From Poseidonibacter lekithochrous (lineage in GTDB: Bacteria > Campylobacterota > Campylobacteria > Campylobacterales > Arcobacteraceae): a DNA stretch of 64,000 nucleotides. Below the pieces are notes generated by a model that was given only the letters and a program-made list of their open reading frames with translations, was not told the origin of the DNA and did no database searches. Position numbers and translations under genes: made by a program. Positions 35,873 through 45,221 of this stretch are shown here, in pieces. Location of the stretch: assembly GCF_018861145.1 (NCBI RefSeq), contig NZ_JAHKQT010000017.1, positions 124,001-188,000 on the forward strand, given 5' to 3'. Positions within the stretch are counted from its first letter, which is position 1, and each line of letters begins with the position of its first letter.

Positions 35873-35908
35873 AATACTAGTTTAAAGGTTTAAAAATAAT
35901 CTAGTATT
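35873..35908. repeat. Inverted repeat upstream of the chemoreceptor gene
   Basis: AATACTAG and CTAGTATT are separated by 20 bases, about 110-145 bases before the chemoreceptor start. It could be an operator or a structured leader; nothing more can be said. Confidence 0.35.
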
Positions 35909-35918
35909 AATAGGAATT

Positions 35919-35951
35919 AAAGCAAAAAAGAAATTATTTCTTTTTTGCTTT
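35919..35951. terminator. Hairpin at the end of lpdA
   Basis: AAAGCAAAAAAGAAAT and its complement (16-bp arms, one central base). It includes the lpdA stop codon. T-rich on both strands, so probably the terminator of the PDH operon. Confidence 0.55.
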
Positions 35952-37361
35952 TGGGTTAGGAAGATCAGTAATACTTCCTTCATAAATTTCAGAAGCTAAT
36001 CCTACTGATTCATGAAGTGTTGGATGAGCATGAATAGTAAGTGCTATATCTTCAGCATCACAATCCATTTCAATAGCAAGACCAATCTCACCTAATAATT
36101 CACCTGCATTATCTCCTACAATTGCACCACCTATTAAAGTATGGTCTTTTTTGTCATAGATAAGTTTTGTAAATGCATTTTCACTAACATCACTAGCAAG
36201 TGCTCGACCTGATGCTGACCATGGGAAGTTTGCAACTTCATAATCAATACCAGCTTCTTTTGCTTCTTTTTCAGTCATACCAGCCCATGCAATTTCAGGG
36301 AAAGTATATGCAATAGAAGGAATCATTTTTGGTTCAAAATAGTGTTTTTTACCTGCAATTACTTCAGCTGCAACATGACCTTCATGTACACCTTTATGTG
36401 CAAGCATTGGTTGACCAACAATATCTCCAACTGCAAAAATATTTTCTACATTTGTTCTCATTTGTTTATCAACTTCAATAATCCCCCAATCATTTACAGT
36501 AACACCAGCATTTTCTAAAGATAATAATTTACCATTTGCAGCTCGTCCAATTGCAACTAAAACTGCATCATAAACGATTGGTTCAGCACTAACTCCCTCA
36601 CCTTCCATTGAAACGTGAATACCATCTTCTTTTGCTTCAACTTTAGCAACTTTAGTATTTAACATAATATTAAATCTATTTTTATTTGCTTTAGTATATG
36701 CTTTGATTACATCAGTATCAGCAGCAGGAACTAATTGACTTTGCATCTCTACAACATCAACATTTGAACCTAATTTACCGTAAACTGTACCCATTTCTAA
36801 ACCAATAATTCCACCACCCATAATAAGTAGTTTAGGAGGAACATTGTTTAAATCTAGTGCATCTGTAGAATCCCAAACTCTTGGATCTTCATGTGGAATA
36901 AATGGTAATTCAATTGGTCTTGAACCTGCTGCAATAATTGCATTATCAAATTTAACAATAGTATCAACACCATCTTTTGAAACAGTAACAGTGTTTTTAT
37001 CTACAAAATTTGCAAGTCCTGTAACAACTTTTACTTTTCTCATTTTTGACATTGCACCTAAACCATCAGTTAGTTTTTTTACAACACCACTTTTATAAGC
37101 AGCAATTTTTGTAATATCAATTTCTGGTTTACCAAAACTTACACCATGAGGTGCAATATGTTCAGCTTCTTCAATAACTTTAGCAACATGAAGTAGTGCT
37201 TTTGAAGGAATACACCCAACATTTAAACAAACTCCACCTAAAGTATCAAATTTTTCAACTAAAACAACATCAAAACCTAAATCTGCACTTCTAAATGCAG
37301 CAGAATACCCAGCTGGTCCTGCTCCTATTACTAATACTTGTGCTTTTATTTCTGTACTCAT
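35934..37361 (-). CDS. lpdA: Dihydrolipoamide dehydrogenase
   Basis: The E3 flavoprotein of pyruvate dehydrogenase, 475 residues. FAD-binding VIGAGPAGYSAAFRSADLG (about 11-29), redox disulfide GGVCLNVGCIPSKALL (about 42-57), NAD-binding MGGGIIGLEMGTVYGKLG, second FAD motif VGDIVGQPMLAHKGVHEG, and C-terminal catalytic HAHPTLHES. The order aceE-aceF-lpdA is conserved, with only 13 bases to aceF. It may also serve other 2-oxo acid complexes. Confidence 0.96.
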   Translation of the reverse strand: MSTEIKAQVLVIGAGPAGYSAAFRSADLGFDVVLVEKFDTLGGVCLNVGCIPSKALLHVAKVIEEAEHIAPHGVSFGKPEIDITKIAAYKSGVVKKLTDGLGAMSKMRKVKVVTGLANFVDKNTVTVSKDGVDTIVKFDNAIIAAGSRPIELPFIPHEDPRVWDSTDALDLNNVPPKLLIMGGGIIGLEMGTVYGKLGSNVDVVEMQSQLVPAADTDVIKAYTKANKNRFNIMLNTKVAKVEAKEDGIHVSMEGEGVSAEPIVYDAVLVAIGRAANGKLLSLENAGVTVNDWGIIEVDKQMRTNVENIFAVGDIVGQPMLAHKGVHEGHVAAEVIAGKKHYFEPKMIPSIAYTFPEIAWAGMTEKEAKEAGIDYEVANFPWSASGRALASDVSENAFTKLIYDKKDHTLIGGAIVGDNAGELLGEIGLAIEMDCDAEDIALTIHAHPTLHESVGLASEIYEGSITDLPNPKAKKK

Positions 37362-37374
37362 ATTTTACCTTCTT

Positions 37375-39009
37375 CTATAAAAGTAATAATCTAATATTAC
37401 TTAGTAATTTAGATAATGTTGTTGTAAATCTAGCTCCATCAGCTCCATCAATAACTCTGTGGTCATATGATAAAGATAAAGGTAACATTAACTTAGGTTC
37501 AAATTCACTTCCATTGTAAACAGGTTTAATTTCTGATTTTGAAAGTCCTAATATTGCAACTTCTGGTGCATTAATAATTGGAGTAAAGTAAGTTCCACCA
37601 ATTCCACCTAATGAAGAAATTGTAAAACAACCTCCTTGCATATCAGCAGCTTTTAGTTTTCCTTCTCTAGCTTTAATTGAAAGCTCTTTTAACTCTTTAG
37701 AAATATCTTCAAAACCTTTTTTATTTGCATCTTTAATAACTGGAACAACTAAACCATTTGGAGTATCAATAGCAACTGCAATATTTACATATTTTTTGTA
37801 AATAATACTTTGACTATCAGAACTTAATGATGAATTAAAATTAGGATGTATTTCTAAAGCTTTTGCAACAGCTTTTACTGCAAATACTAATGGAGATATT
37901 TTAACATCTACACCTGTTTTTGCATAAACTGCATTTTGTTCTTTTCTAAAGCTTTCAAGTTCAGTAATGTCAGCTTCATCAAATTGAGTAACATGAGGTA
38001 TACTAACAGCATTTCTATGTAATGATGGTCCAGATATTTTCTGAATTCTAGATAACTCAACAGTTTCAATCTCTCCAAATTTAGAGTAATCAATCTCTTT
38101 TAATGCAGGGAAGTTGAAACCTAATCCAGAACCAGTTGATGTTGCACCTGAATTTACTTTAGATAATTCAGACTTAATATATAATCTTACATCATCTTTT
38201 AAAATTCTATTTTTTGCTCCGCTTCCAGATACTTTTCCTAAGTCAACACCATATTCACGTGCTAATCTTCTAATACTTGGACTTGCATATACTTTTCCAG
38301 TAGTTTTTACAGGTTCACTAGTAGTTACACTTGGAACTTCTTCTGTTTTCTCAACTACAGTTTCAGTTTTTACTTCTTCTTTTTTTACAGTTTCTTTTGG
38401 AGTTGAAATAGCTACATCTTTTTGCATTCTTGCAATTAAATCACCTGTTTTAACTTTAGCTCCAGCTTCTACAAGAATCTCTTTTAAAACTCCTGTAAAA
38501 GGTGCAGGAACATCCATTGTTGCTTTTTCAGTTTCAAGTGTGATTATTCCTTCTTCTTCAGAAATAGAATCTCCAATACTTGCAAGGATTTCAATAACAT
38601 CAACAGCTTCATCCCCACCAATATCAGGAACAAAAACATCTTCAATTACAGAAGTGATTTCTACTGAACTCGTATCTGTTTGAATAACTGCTTTTTCTTC
38701 TTCTTCTTTTGTTTCTTCAATAACAGCAGTAGGAGCAACTTCTTCTTTAACTTCAGGAGAAGCTTCTTCTGCTCCTTCTGTTTTAACAGTACCAATAACC
38801 ATACCTTCTGATATTTTATCACCAGCTTTTACATTTAATGATTCAATAGTACAATTATATGGTGCTGGAATATCCATTGAAGCTTTTTCAGTTTCAACAA
38901 CTATTATTGCATCATCTTCTTCAAGTTTATCTCCAACACTAACACTAATTTCAATAATTTCTACTTCTTCTCCACCAACATCTGGTAGTTTTATCTCTTC
39001 TATACTCAT
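37375..39009 (-). CDS. aceF: Dihydrolipoamide acetyltransferase (PDH E2) with two lipoyl domains
   Basis: A 544-residue E2 core enzyme. Two lipoyl domains carry the lipoate lysine in VETEKASMD (about 39-47) and LETEKATMD (about 160-168), each followed by an Ala/Pro/Glu/Lys-rich linker. A peripheral subunit-binding domain (about 240-275, YASPSIRRLAREYGVDLGKV) and a catalytic domain (about 310-544) follow, with the active site SYDHRVIDGADGARF. The lipoyl lysines are the substrates of the lipoate enzymes encoded divergently at 41940-43543. Confidence 0.96.
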   Translation of the reverse strand: MSIEEIKLPDVGGEEVEIIEISVSVGDKLEEDDAIIVVETEKASMDIPAPYNCTIESLNVKAGDKISEGMVIGTVKTEGAEEASPEVKEEVAPTAVIEETKEEEEKAVIQTDTSSVEITSVIEDVFVPDIGGDEAVDVIEILASIGDSISEEEGIITLETEKATMDVPAPFTGVLKEILVEAGAKVKTGDLIARMQKDVAISTPKETVKKEEVKTETVVEKTEEVPSVTTSEPVKTTGKVYASPSIRRLAREYGVDLGKVSGSGAKNRILKDDVRLYIKSELSKVNSGATSTGSGLGFNFPALKEIDYSKFGEIETVELSRIQKISGPSLHRNAVSIPHVTQFDEADITELESFRKEQNAVYAKTGVDVKISPLVFAVKAVAKALEIHPNFNSSLSSDSQSIIYKKYVNIAVAIDTPNGLVVPVIKDANKKGFEDISKELKELSIKAREGKLKAADMQGGCFTISSLGGIGGTYFTPIINAPEVAILGLSKSEIKPVYNGSEFEPKLMLPLSLSYDHRVIDGADGARFTTTLSKLLSNIRLLLL

Positions 39010-39018
39010 TTTCTTACC

Positions 39019-41691
39019 TTATGCATATAATGGATTTATTTTATCTGGATTTATATCAAACTTCTTAATTGCATCAATTAAAACTGTCTTTTCTATTTTA
39101 CCCTCATCTACAAGTGAAGCTAAAGTTGTGTAAACAATAAAGTTTGCATCAACTTCAAAGTGTGCTCTTAAGTTTGCTCTTGAATCTGATCTACCAAAAC
39201 CATCAGTTCCTAGTACCTTAAAGTTACCTTCAACATAACCTCTTAATTGATCTGAGTATATTTTCATATAATCTGTTGCTGAAATTACAATATTCTCTTT
39301 ATCTTTACCTAAAACACTTGTAACATAAGGAGTTTTATTCTCTTCTTCTGGATGTAATAAATTATATCTTTCTACATCTTGTGCTTCTCTTGTTAATTCA
39401 TTGTATGATGTAACAGAGTAAACTTCTGATTTAATATTATAATCATTTGCAAGTATATTTGCAGCTGTTCTTACTTGTTCTAAAATAGAACCTGAACCTA
39501 ATAATTTAACTTTATAATCATTTGAAGCTTCAACAGTATCAAGTTTATAAATACCTTTTTTAATACCTTCTTCAACACCTACAGGCATTGCAGGTTGTTT
39601 ATAGTTTTCATTTAATGTAGTTAAATAATAGAATACATCTTCTTGTTTTTCTCCATACATTCTATTAACACCATCTTGAACGATAACTGCTAATTCATAA
39701 CCATAAGTAGGATCGTATGAAATACAGTTTGGAATAGTATTTGCTAAAATATGTGAGTGACCATCTTCATGTTGTAAACCTTCACCATTAAGTGTAGTTC
39801 TACCAGATGTTCCACCAACTAAGAATCCTCTAGCTCTTAAATCTCCAGCAGCCCAAGCCATATCACCTGTTCTTTGGAATCCGAACATTGAATAATAAAT
39901 ATAGAATGGAATCATCGGAGTATCATTTACTGAGTATGAAGTAGCCGCTGCTGCCCAAGAACCCATTGCTCCAAGTTCATTAATACCTTCTTGAAGTACT
40001 TGACCTTTTTTATCTTCTTTATAGTATGCAACTTGATCTCTATCTTGAGGAACATATTTTTGTCCTTCATTAGAATAGATACCAATTTGTCTAAACATAC
40101 CTTCCATACCAAATGTTCTAGCTTCATCTGGAATAATAGGAACAATTCTATCACCTATATTTTTATCTTTTACTAAAGTATTTAAAATTCTAACAAATGC
40201 CATAGTTGTAGAGATTTCTCTATCTCCACTTCCTTTAGTAATTGCATCAAATGCACCCAATGTTGGTATTTCTAATTTAGCAGTGAATTTCTCTAATCTT
40301 TGAGGAACAAAACCATGAAGTTCAGCTCTTCTTTCTTTCATATATTTTAGTTCAACAGAATCTTCATCAAAAGTATAATATGGTAGTTTTTCTAATTCTT
40401 CATCAGTAAAAGGTATTCTAAATCTATTTCTAAATTGTCTTAATGAGTCAACATCAACCTTTTTAACCCCATGGGCAATATTTTTACCTTCAGCTGCTTC
40501 ACCCATTCCATAACCTTTTACAGTTTTAGCTAAGATTACAGTTGGTCTGTCTTTTGTCATATCTGCTATTTTATATGCAGCATGTACTTTAATAGGGTCA
40601 TGTCCACCTCTGTTTAAGTGGAAAATTTCATCATCACTCATATTTTCAACTAATTTTGCAGTTTCTGGATATTTATTAAAGAAATGTTCTCTTGTATAAG
40701 CTCCACCTTTTTGCTTAAAGTTTTGGTACTCACCATCAACTGTTTCTTCCATTAATTGTAAAAGTTTTCCTGATTTGTCTTTTTCTAATAAGGCATCCCA
40801 ATGTCTACCCCAAATTACTTTAATAACTCTCCATCCATTTCCTCTAAAGTTTCCTTCAAGTTCTTGAATAATACTACCATTTCCACGAACAGGTCCATCA
40901 AGTCTTTGTAAGTTACAGTTAATAACAAATACTAAGTTATCTAAACCTTCACGACCTGCCATATCAATTGCTCCAAGAGATTCAGGCTCATCACATTCTC
41001 CATCACCCATGTAACAATATACTTTTTGCTCACTACAATCTTTAATTCCTCTATTTGTAAGGTATTTTAAAAATCTTGCTTGGTAAATTGCTTGAATTGG
41101 TCCAAGTCCCATTGATACAGTTGGAAACTGCCAATAATTAGGCATTAATTTTGGATGTGGATAAGAAGAAAGACCTTTTCCATCTACTTCTTGTCTAAAG
41201 TTGTCCATTTGTTCTTCAGTAATTCTACCTTCTAAGAAAGATCTAGCATAAATTCCAGGTGCTATATGTCCTTGATAAAAAACTAAATCTCCACCATCTT
41301 TTTCATTTGGTGCTCTAAAGAAATGGTTAAATCCAACGTCATAAAGTGTTGCACTAGATTGAAATGATGCAATATGACCACCAAGTTCTAAATTCTTTTT
41401 AGATGCTCTAAGAACCATAATTTGTGCATTCCATCTAATAGCAGATCTAATTCTTCTTTCAATGTCTCTATCACCAGGCATTTTAGGTTCATCTTTAACA
41501 TCAATACTATTTAAATATGCAGTTGTTGCTTTAAATGGTAAATAAGTACCTTTTCTTCTAGCCTTATCAATTAATTTTTCTAATAAGAAGTGAGCTCTTC
41601 TTGGCCCTCCTTCTTCTATAACATTTTCTAAAGCTTCAAGCCATTCGCCTGTTTCTTCTGGATTAATATCATTTAACTTTTTATCTGACAT
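39019..41691 (-). CDS. aceE: Pyruvate dehydrogenase E1, homodimeric type
   Basis: An 890-residue thiamine diphosphate enzyme that decarboxylates pyruvate and acetylates lipoyl-E2. The ThDP/Mg motif GDGECDEPESLGAIDMAGREGLDNLVFVINCN (about 229-260) and the N-terminal IRSAIRWNAQIMVLRASKKN with GGHIASFQSSATLYDVGFNHFF identify the single-chain E1 typical of Gammaproteobacteria. Most Campylobacter and Helicobacter species use the POR oxidoreductase instead. It leads the operon; an ATTATA (minus-strand TATAAT) lies at 41725-41730, and an AAAGGAAG ribosome site precedes the ATG. Confidence 0.96.
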   Translation of the reverse strand: MSDKKLNDINPEETGEWLEALENVIEEGGPRRAHFLLEKLIDKARRKGTYLPFKATTAYLNSIDVKDEPKMPGDRDIERRIRSAIRWNAQIMVLRASKKNLELGGHIASFQSSATLYDVGFNHFFRAPNEKDGGDLVFYQGHIAPGIYARSFLEGRITEEQMDNFRQEVDGKGLSSYPHPKLMPNYWQFPTVSMGLGPIQAIYQARFLKYLTNRGIKDCSEQKVYCYMGDGECDEPESLGAIDMAGREGLDNLVFVINCNLQRLDGPVRGNGSIIQELEGNFRGNGWRVIKVIWGRHWDALLEKDKSGKLLQLMEETVDGEYQNFKQKGGAYTREHFFNKYPETAKLVENMSDDEIFHLNRGGHDPIKVHAAYKIADMTKDRPTVILAKTVKGYGMGEAAEGKNIAHGVKKVDVDSLRQFRNRFRIPFTDEELEKLPYYTFDEDSVELKYMKERRAELHGFVPQRLEKFTAKLEIPTLGAFDAITKGSGDREISTTMAFVRILNTLVKDKNIGDRIVPIIPDEARTFGMEGMFRQIGIYSNEGQKYVPQDRDQVAYYKEDKKGQVLQEGINELGAMGSWAAAATSYSVNDTPMIPFYIYYSMFGFQRTGDMAWAAGDLRARGFLVGGTSGRTTLNGEGLQHEDGHSHILANTIPNCISYDPTYGYELAVIVQDGVNRMYGEKQEDVFYYLTTLNENYKQPAMPVGVEEGIKKGIYKLDTVEASNDYKVKLLGSGSILEQVRTAANILANDYNIKSEVYSVTSYNELTREAQDVERYNLLHPEEENKTPYVTSVLGKDKENIVISATDYMKIYSDQLRGYVEGNFKVLGTDGFGRSDSRANLRAHFEVDANFIVYTTLASLVDEGKIEKTVLIDAIKKFDINPDKINPLYA

Positions 41692-41724
41692 TTATAACTT
41701 CCTTTGTAGTTTAGTTTTATTTAT

Positions 41725-41730
41725 ATTATA
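41725..41730 (-). promoter_or_regulatory. -10 box (TATAAT, minus strand) for the PDH operon
   Basis: Inside the palindromic TATATTATAATATA, 34 bases upstream of the aceE ATG. The rest of this AT-only spacer to 41939 holds the rightward promoters, with candidates TATAAT at 41817 and TAGAAT at 41888, and nothing else that I can identify. Confidence 0.5.
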
Positions 41731-41939
41731 ATATAAATAACATAATTTTGTTTATTTTTTAATCAAAAATTAATTATAATAGTATTATATTTTCTTAAGT
41801 TTAAAATAAGTTGTAGTATAATTTTATGGTTTTATTATTAGTTTTAGCTTAAATTAATAATCTTTTTATAAAATTTAAGTTAAAATTTAGAATCAGTTCT
41901 AATTATCAACAATTATTAAAGGTATTTATATAATATAAT

Positions 41940-42647
41940 ATGAAAAATAAACAATTTAGATTAATTTTGACACCTAAATATGACGCAAAAACCAATATGG
42001 CGATTGATTCAATTTTAGCATCATCTTTTAAAGAAAATGACAATGCAATATTAAGATTTTATACGTGGGAAAAGTCCTTTACATTAGGAATGTCTCAAAA
42101 ATTCGAAAATTATAAAGATCTTGAAAAGGAATATAATTATAACTGTGCAAAAAGAATAACAGGTGGTGGAGTATTATTCCATGGTCATGATATTTCTTAC
42201 AGTTTAGTAATGCCTAGTTCTTGGTTCAAAGATTTAAGCGTAAAACAATCTTATGAGCAAATATGTCAGTTTCTCTTATACTTTTATAAAGATTTAGGAC
42301 TAGATACACACTTTGCAAAAGATTTGGAACAAATTAATTTAAGTAAAAGTGATTTTTGTCAAGTAGGCTTTGAAGCTTACGATATAATAGTGAATAATAA
42401 AAAAATTGGTGGGAATGCCCAAAAACGTTCTAAAAAAATAATTTTTCAACATGGTTCAATTCCATTAGAACAAACTATCCAAAGTGATAAGTTTGGTTCA
42501 TCATTAAAAGATTTTAATATTAATTTGACATTTAAAGAACTTGAAGAAAAGCTTATTAAAGCTTTTGAAAAAACTTTTGATGCACAATTAATTTTAAGCT
42601 TATTAAACGATGATGAAAAAGTTAAATTAAATAACTTATTAAATTAA
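41940..42647 (+). CDS. Lipoate-protein ligase A/octanoyltransferase LipM-like protein
   Basis: A 235-residue member of the biotin/lipoate protein ligase family. RITGGGVLFHGHDISYSLVM (about 72-91) is the lipoyl-AMP binding loop, and K155 in NKKIGGNAQKR is the conserved lysine. A cysteine, C140 in DFCQVGFEAYDI, occupies the position of the catalytic Cys of Bacillus LipM octanoyltransferase, which plain LplA ligases lack. With lipA next to it and no lipB in view, a role as octanoyltransferase in de novo lipoyl assembly is likely, though LplA activity is not excluded. The start is preceded only by a distant AAAGG. Confidence 0.8.
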   Translation: MKNKQFRLILTPKYDAKTNMAIDSILASSFKENDNAILRFYTWEKSFTLGMSQKFENYKDLEKEYNYNCAKRITGGGVLFHGHDISYSLVMPSSWFKDLSVKQSYEQICQFLLYFYKDLGLDTHFAKDLEQINLSKSDFCQVGFEAYDIIVNNKKIGGNAQKRSKKIIFQHGSIPLEQTIQSDKFGSSLKDFNINLTFKELEEKLIKAFEKTFDAQLILSLLNDDEKVKLNNLLN

Positions 42648-42658
42648 AAAGGAATTAA

Positions 42659-43543
42659 ATGTCAGTACTTACTAAAGTTGATTTTAAAAAGCCTGTTTGG
42701 CTGAGAAAAAAACTTTCAAATAAAGCACAAAAAGATATGGAAAATCTTCTTGACAATGCAGGACTACATACAATTTGTCAGGAAGCTAAATGTCCAAATA
42801 TTAGTGAATGTTTTGCAAATAAAAATGCGACATTTATGATTTTAGGAGATTTATGTACAAGAAGATGCCAATATTGTAATGTTAAAACTGGAAACCCAAA
42901 TGGATATGTAAATCAAGAAGAAGTAGAACAAATTACACTATCTGTAAAAAAATTAGGTTTAAAATTTGTTGTAATTACAAGTCCAGCTAGAGATGATTTA
43001 AAAGATGGTGGAGCTAACCATTTTTATGAAGTTACAAAAAGTATTTTAAATAATACAGAAGATACACAAGTAGAAATATTAATACCAGACTTTCAAGCAA
43101 AAGATGATTCAATTCAAAAAGTAGTTGATTCAGGTGCCGTGATAATTGGACATAATGTTGAAACTGTACCTAGTTTATATAAAGTAAGAAAAGGTGCAAC
43201 ATATAAAAGATCTTTAGAAGTTTTACGAAGAATTAAAGAACTTGGTGGAGAAAAGATAAAAACTAAAAGTGCTTTAATGGTTGGATTGGGTGAGACTGAA
43301 GATGAAATGGTTCAAGTTTTTAAAGATCTAATTGAAGTTGGTTGTAAGTTCTTAAGTATTGGTCAGTATTTAGCACCATCAGGTGATTATGCTGTTGTAA
43401 AAGAGTATGTAAAACCTGAGCAATTTGAAAGATATAAAAAACTTGCTCTTGATTTAGGTTTTGAGTTTGTACATAGTACGCCATATGCAAGAAGTTCATA
43501 TATGGCACATGAGTACTTATCAAATGGAAATAATAAAATATAA
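42659..43543 (+). CDS. lipA: Lipoyl synthase
   Basis: A radical SAM enzyme that inserts two sulfurs into protein-bound octanoyl groups, 294 residues. The N-terminal auxiliary cluster motif CQEAKCPNISEC (about 39-50) and the radical SAM motif CTRRCQYC (about 65-72) are both complete, and the C-terminal ARSSYMA contains the serine ligand of the auxiliary cluster. A good AAAGGA site lies 7 bases before the ATG, 11 bases after the ligase gene. Confidence 0.96.
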   Translation: MSVLTKVDFKKPVWLRKKLSNKAQKDMENLLDNAGLHTICQEAKCPNISECFANKNATFMILGDLCTRRCQYCNVKTGNPNGYVNQEEVEQITLSVKKLGLKFVVITSPARDDLKDGGANHFYEVTKSILNNTEDTQVEILIPDFQAKDDSIQKVVDSGAVIIGHNVETVPSLYKVRKGATYKRSLEVLRRIKELGGEKIKTKSALMVGLGETEDEMVQVFKDLIEVGCKFLSIGQYLAPSGDYAVVKEYVKPEQFERYKKLALDLGFEFVHSTPYARSSYMAHEYLSNGNNKI

Positions 43544-43557
43544 TAAAAGGATAATTT

Positions 43558-44496
43558 TTGGAAAATAAAAAAGTTGGTGTAATCGGTGTAGGAAATGTAG
43601 GGGCAACTCTTGCTTTTAATTTAGCGACAAAAAATATTTGTAATGAAATAGTTTTAAAAGATTTAAGAGAAGATTATCTTCAAGCTATGGCTATAGATAT
43701 TTCTCAAGCTGCTAATGCTGCTAATTCAAGCACAAATGTTTCAGGTGATAAAGAAGATTTTGTGAATTGTGATGTTATCGTTATTACTGCTGGGATTCCT
43801 AGAAAACCAGGAATGAGTAGAGATGATTTACTTCTTACAAATGCAAAAATTATGACTTCAGTTATTGAAGAAGCAGTTCTTACAAATAAAGATGCAATTT
43901 TTATCATTGTTTCTAATCCTCTTGATGCAATGGTTTATACAGCACTTAAAGCTTCAGGATTACCTAAAAATAGAATTTTAGGAATGGCTGGTATTTTAGA
44001 TTCATCTAGAATGGCACACTTTATTTCTAAAAAATTAGGAACTGGACAAGGCAAAGTTAAAACTGCAGTAATGGGTGGACATGGTGATGATATGGTTCCT
44101 TTAGTAAACTATTGTACAGTTGATGGAAAAAAATTAACAGAACTTTTATCAAAAGAAGATATTGAAGAGATTGTAACTTTAACTAGAAATGGTGGAGCTC
44201 AAATTGTTAAACTTTTAGGGAATGGTTCAGCTTATTATGCTCCTGGATATTCTTCATCATTAATGGTTGAAGCTATTTTAAATGATACTAAAGAAACTTA
44301 TCCTTGTGCAGTTTTACTTGAAGGTGAATATGGTTATAAAGATATTGTTGCTGGAGTTCCTGTAAAACTTGGTAAAAATGGCGTTGAGGAAATTATAGAA
44401 TTAGAATTAAATGAAAATCAAAAAGAAGAATTTTCAAAATCTATTACTTCTGTAAAAGAATTAGTAAATACATTAGACCAAAAGTTTTTTGTATAA
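43558..44496 (+). CDS. mdh: Malate dehydrogenase (lactate/malate family)
   Basis: A 312-residue NAD-dependent dehydrogenase. GVIGVGNVGATLAFNLA is the Rossmann nucleotide loop, GIPRKPGMSRDDLL is the substrate-specificity loop with the Arg expected of malate enzymes, SNPLDAMVYTAL and the catalytic His in MGGHGDDMVP complete the set. The start is TTG with AAAAGGAT 8 bases upstream. It follows lipA in the same direction, tying the TCA cycle to the PDH block. A palindromic hairpin overlaps the stop codon. Confidence 0.92.
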   Translation: MENKKVGVIGVGNVGATLAFNLATKNICNEIVLKDLREDYLQAMAIDISQAANAANSSTNVSGDKEDFVNCDVIVITAGIPRKPGMSRDDLLLTNAKIMTSVIEEAVLTNKDAIFIIVSNPLDAMVYTALKASGLPKNRILGMAGILDSSRMAHFISKKLGTGQGKVKTAVMGGHGDDMVPLVNYCTVDGKKLTELLSKEDIEEIVTLTRNGGAQIVKLLGNGSAYYAPGYSSSLMVEAILNDTKETYPCAVLLEGEYGYKDIVAGVPVKLGKNGVEEIIELELNENQKEEFSKSITSVKELVNTLDQKFFV

Positions 44497-44530
44497 ATTT
44501 ATTCTAGGATAATCCTAGAATAAATTTATA
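44492..44530. terminator. Palindromic hairpin between mdh and HAD gene
   Basis: Two 19-base arms (TATAAATTTATTCTAGGAT and complement) around a single central A. It begins at the mdh stop and lies between convergent genes. No clear T tract follows, but the stem size suggests bidirectional termination. Confidence 0.65.
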
Positions 44531-44541
44531 CTATTACTCTT

Positions 44542-45195
44542 CTAAGAATTAAGCTCTATAAATTTCACCGCATCTAATGCAGTATTAGAGATATTTTCTG
44601 TGAATTCTTTTAATTCATCTTCTTTTCCATACCCACAAAGAACTGCAATAGAATCAATATTAGCTGCTTCTGCCGCAATTAAATCTAATTTTGTATCTCC
44701 TATCATCCATGCTTTATGAATATTCTCATCATAATTCATTTGATCTAATGTAACTAAAATTGGCTCAGGATGTGGTTTTGGGTTTTCAACATTTTCTCTT
44801 CCTGTTACGATTTCGAAATATTTACCTATTTGGAAGTGATCTAATAGTGGTATAGTATATAATCTTGTTTTAGTAGTAACCACTGAAACTCTAGCAATTT
44901 TTGATGCAAGTTGTACGGCTTCAAATGCATTATCAAGTAATAGTGTTTGTTTTGTTGATATTTGTCTATATCTATTTTTATAAGAAGCTACAAAATCCCA
45001 AACAAGATTTTTTTCAATTCCTAAGTCTTGATACATAATATCTAAGGGATAACCAATTAATGATTTTATATCTTCTTCATTCCCTTCAAAGTTATAATTC
45101 ATTTCTTTAAAAGAGTGCATAAAAGTAGATACAATTGCATCTGTTGAGTCTATTAGTGTTCCATCTAAATCAAATAATATAATATTTTCTTTCAA
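44542..45195 (-). CDS. HAD-superfamily phosphatase (Gph-like)
   Basis: A 217-residue hydrolase with motif I FDLDGTLIDSTD (about 8-18), motif II VVTTKTR (Thr), the motif III lysine in ENPKPHPEP, and motif IV WMIGDTKLDLIAAEAA. The cap and length match phosphoglycolate phosphatase or pyrophosphatase-type HADs, but the substrate is uncertain. It lies downstream of, and in the same direction as, a peptide-binding protein gene with a 26-base gap. Confidence 0.85.
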   Translation of the reverse strand: MKENIILFDLDGTLIDSTDAIVSTFMHSFKEMNYNFEGNEEDIKSLIGYPLDIMYQDLGIEKNLVWDFVASYKNRYRQISTKQTLLLDNAFEAVQLASKIARVSVVTTKTRLYTIPLLDHFQIGKYFEIVTGRENVENPKPHPEPILVTLDQMNYDENIHKAWMIGDTKLDLIAAEAANIDSIAVLCGYGKEDELKEFTENISNTALDAVKFIELNS

Positions 45196-45221
45196 AATTT
45201 TCCTTCTTCTATTTTATATTT

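Noticed and set aside
37295-37519. Rightward ORF spanning the lpdA/aceF junction
   Set aside because: Antisense to two well-supported PDH genes and without a ribosome site.
38114-38683. Long rightward ORF (189 residues) opposite aceF
   Set aside because: Ser/Thr/Pro/Val-rich translation is the mirror of the Ala/Pro/Glu/Lys-rich AceF linkers and lipoyl domains; AceF is unambiguous.
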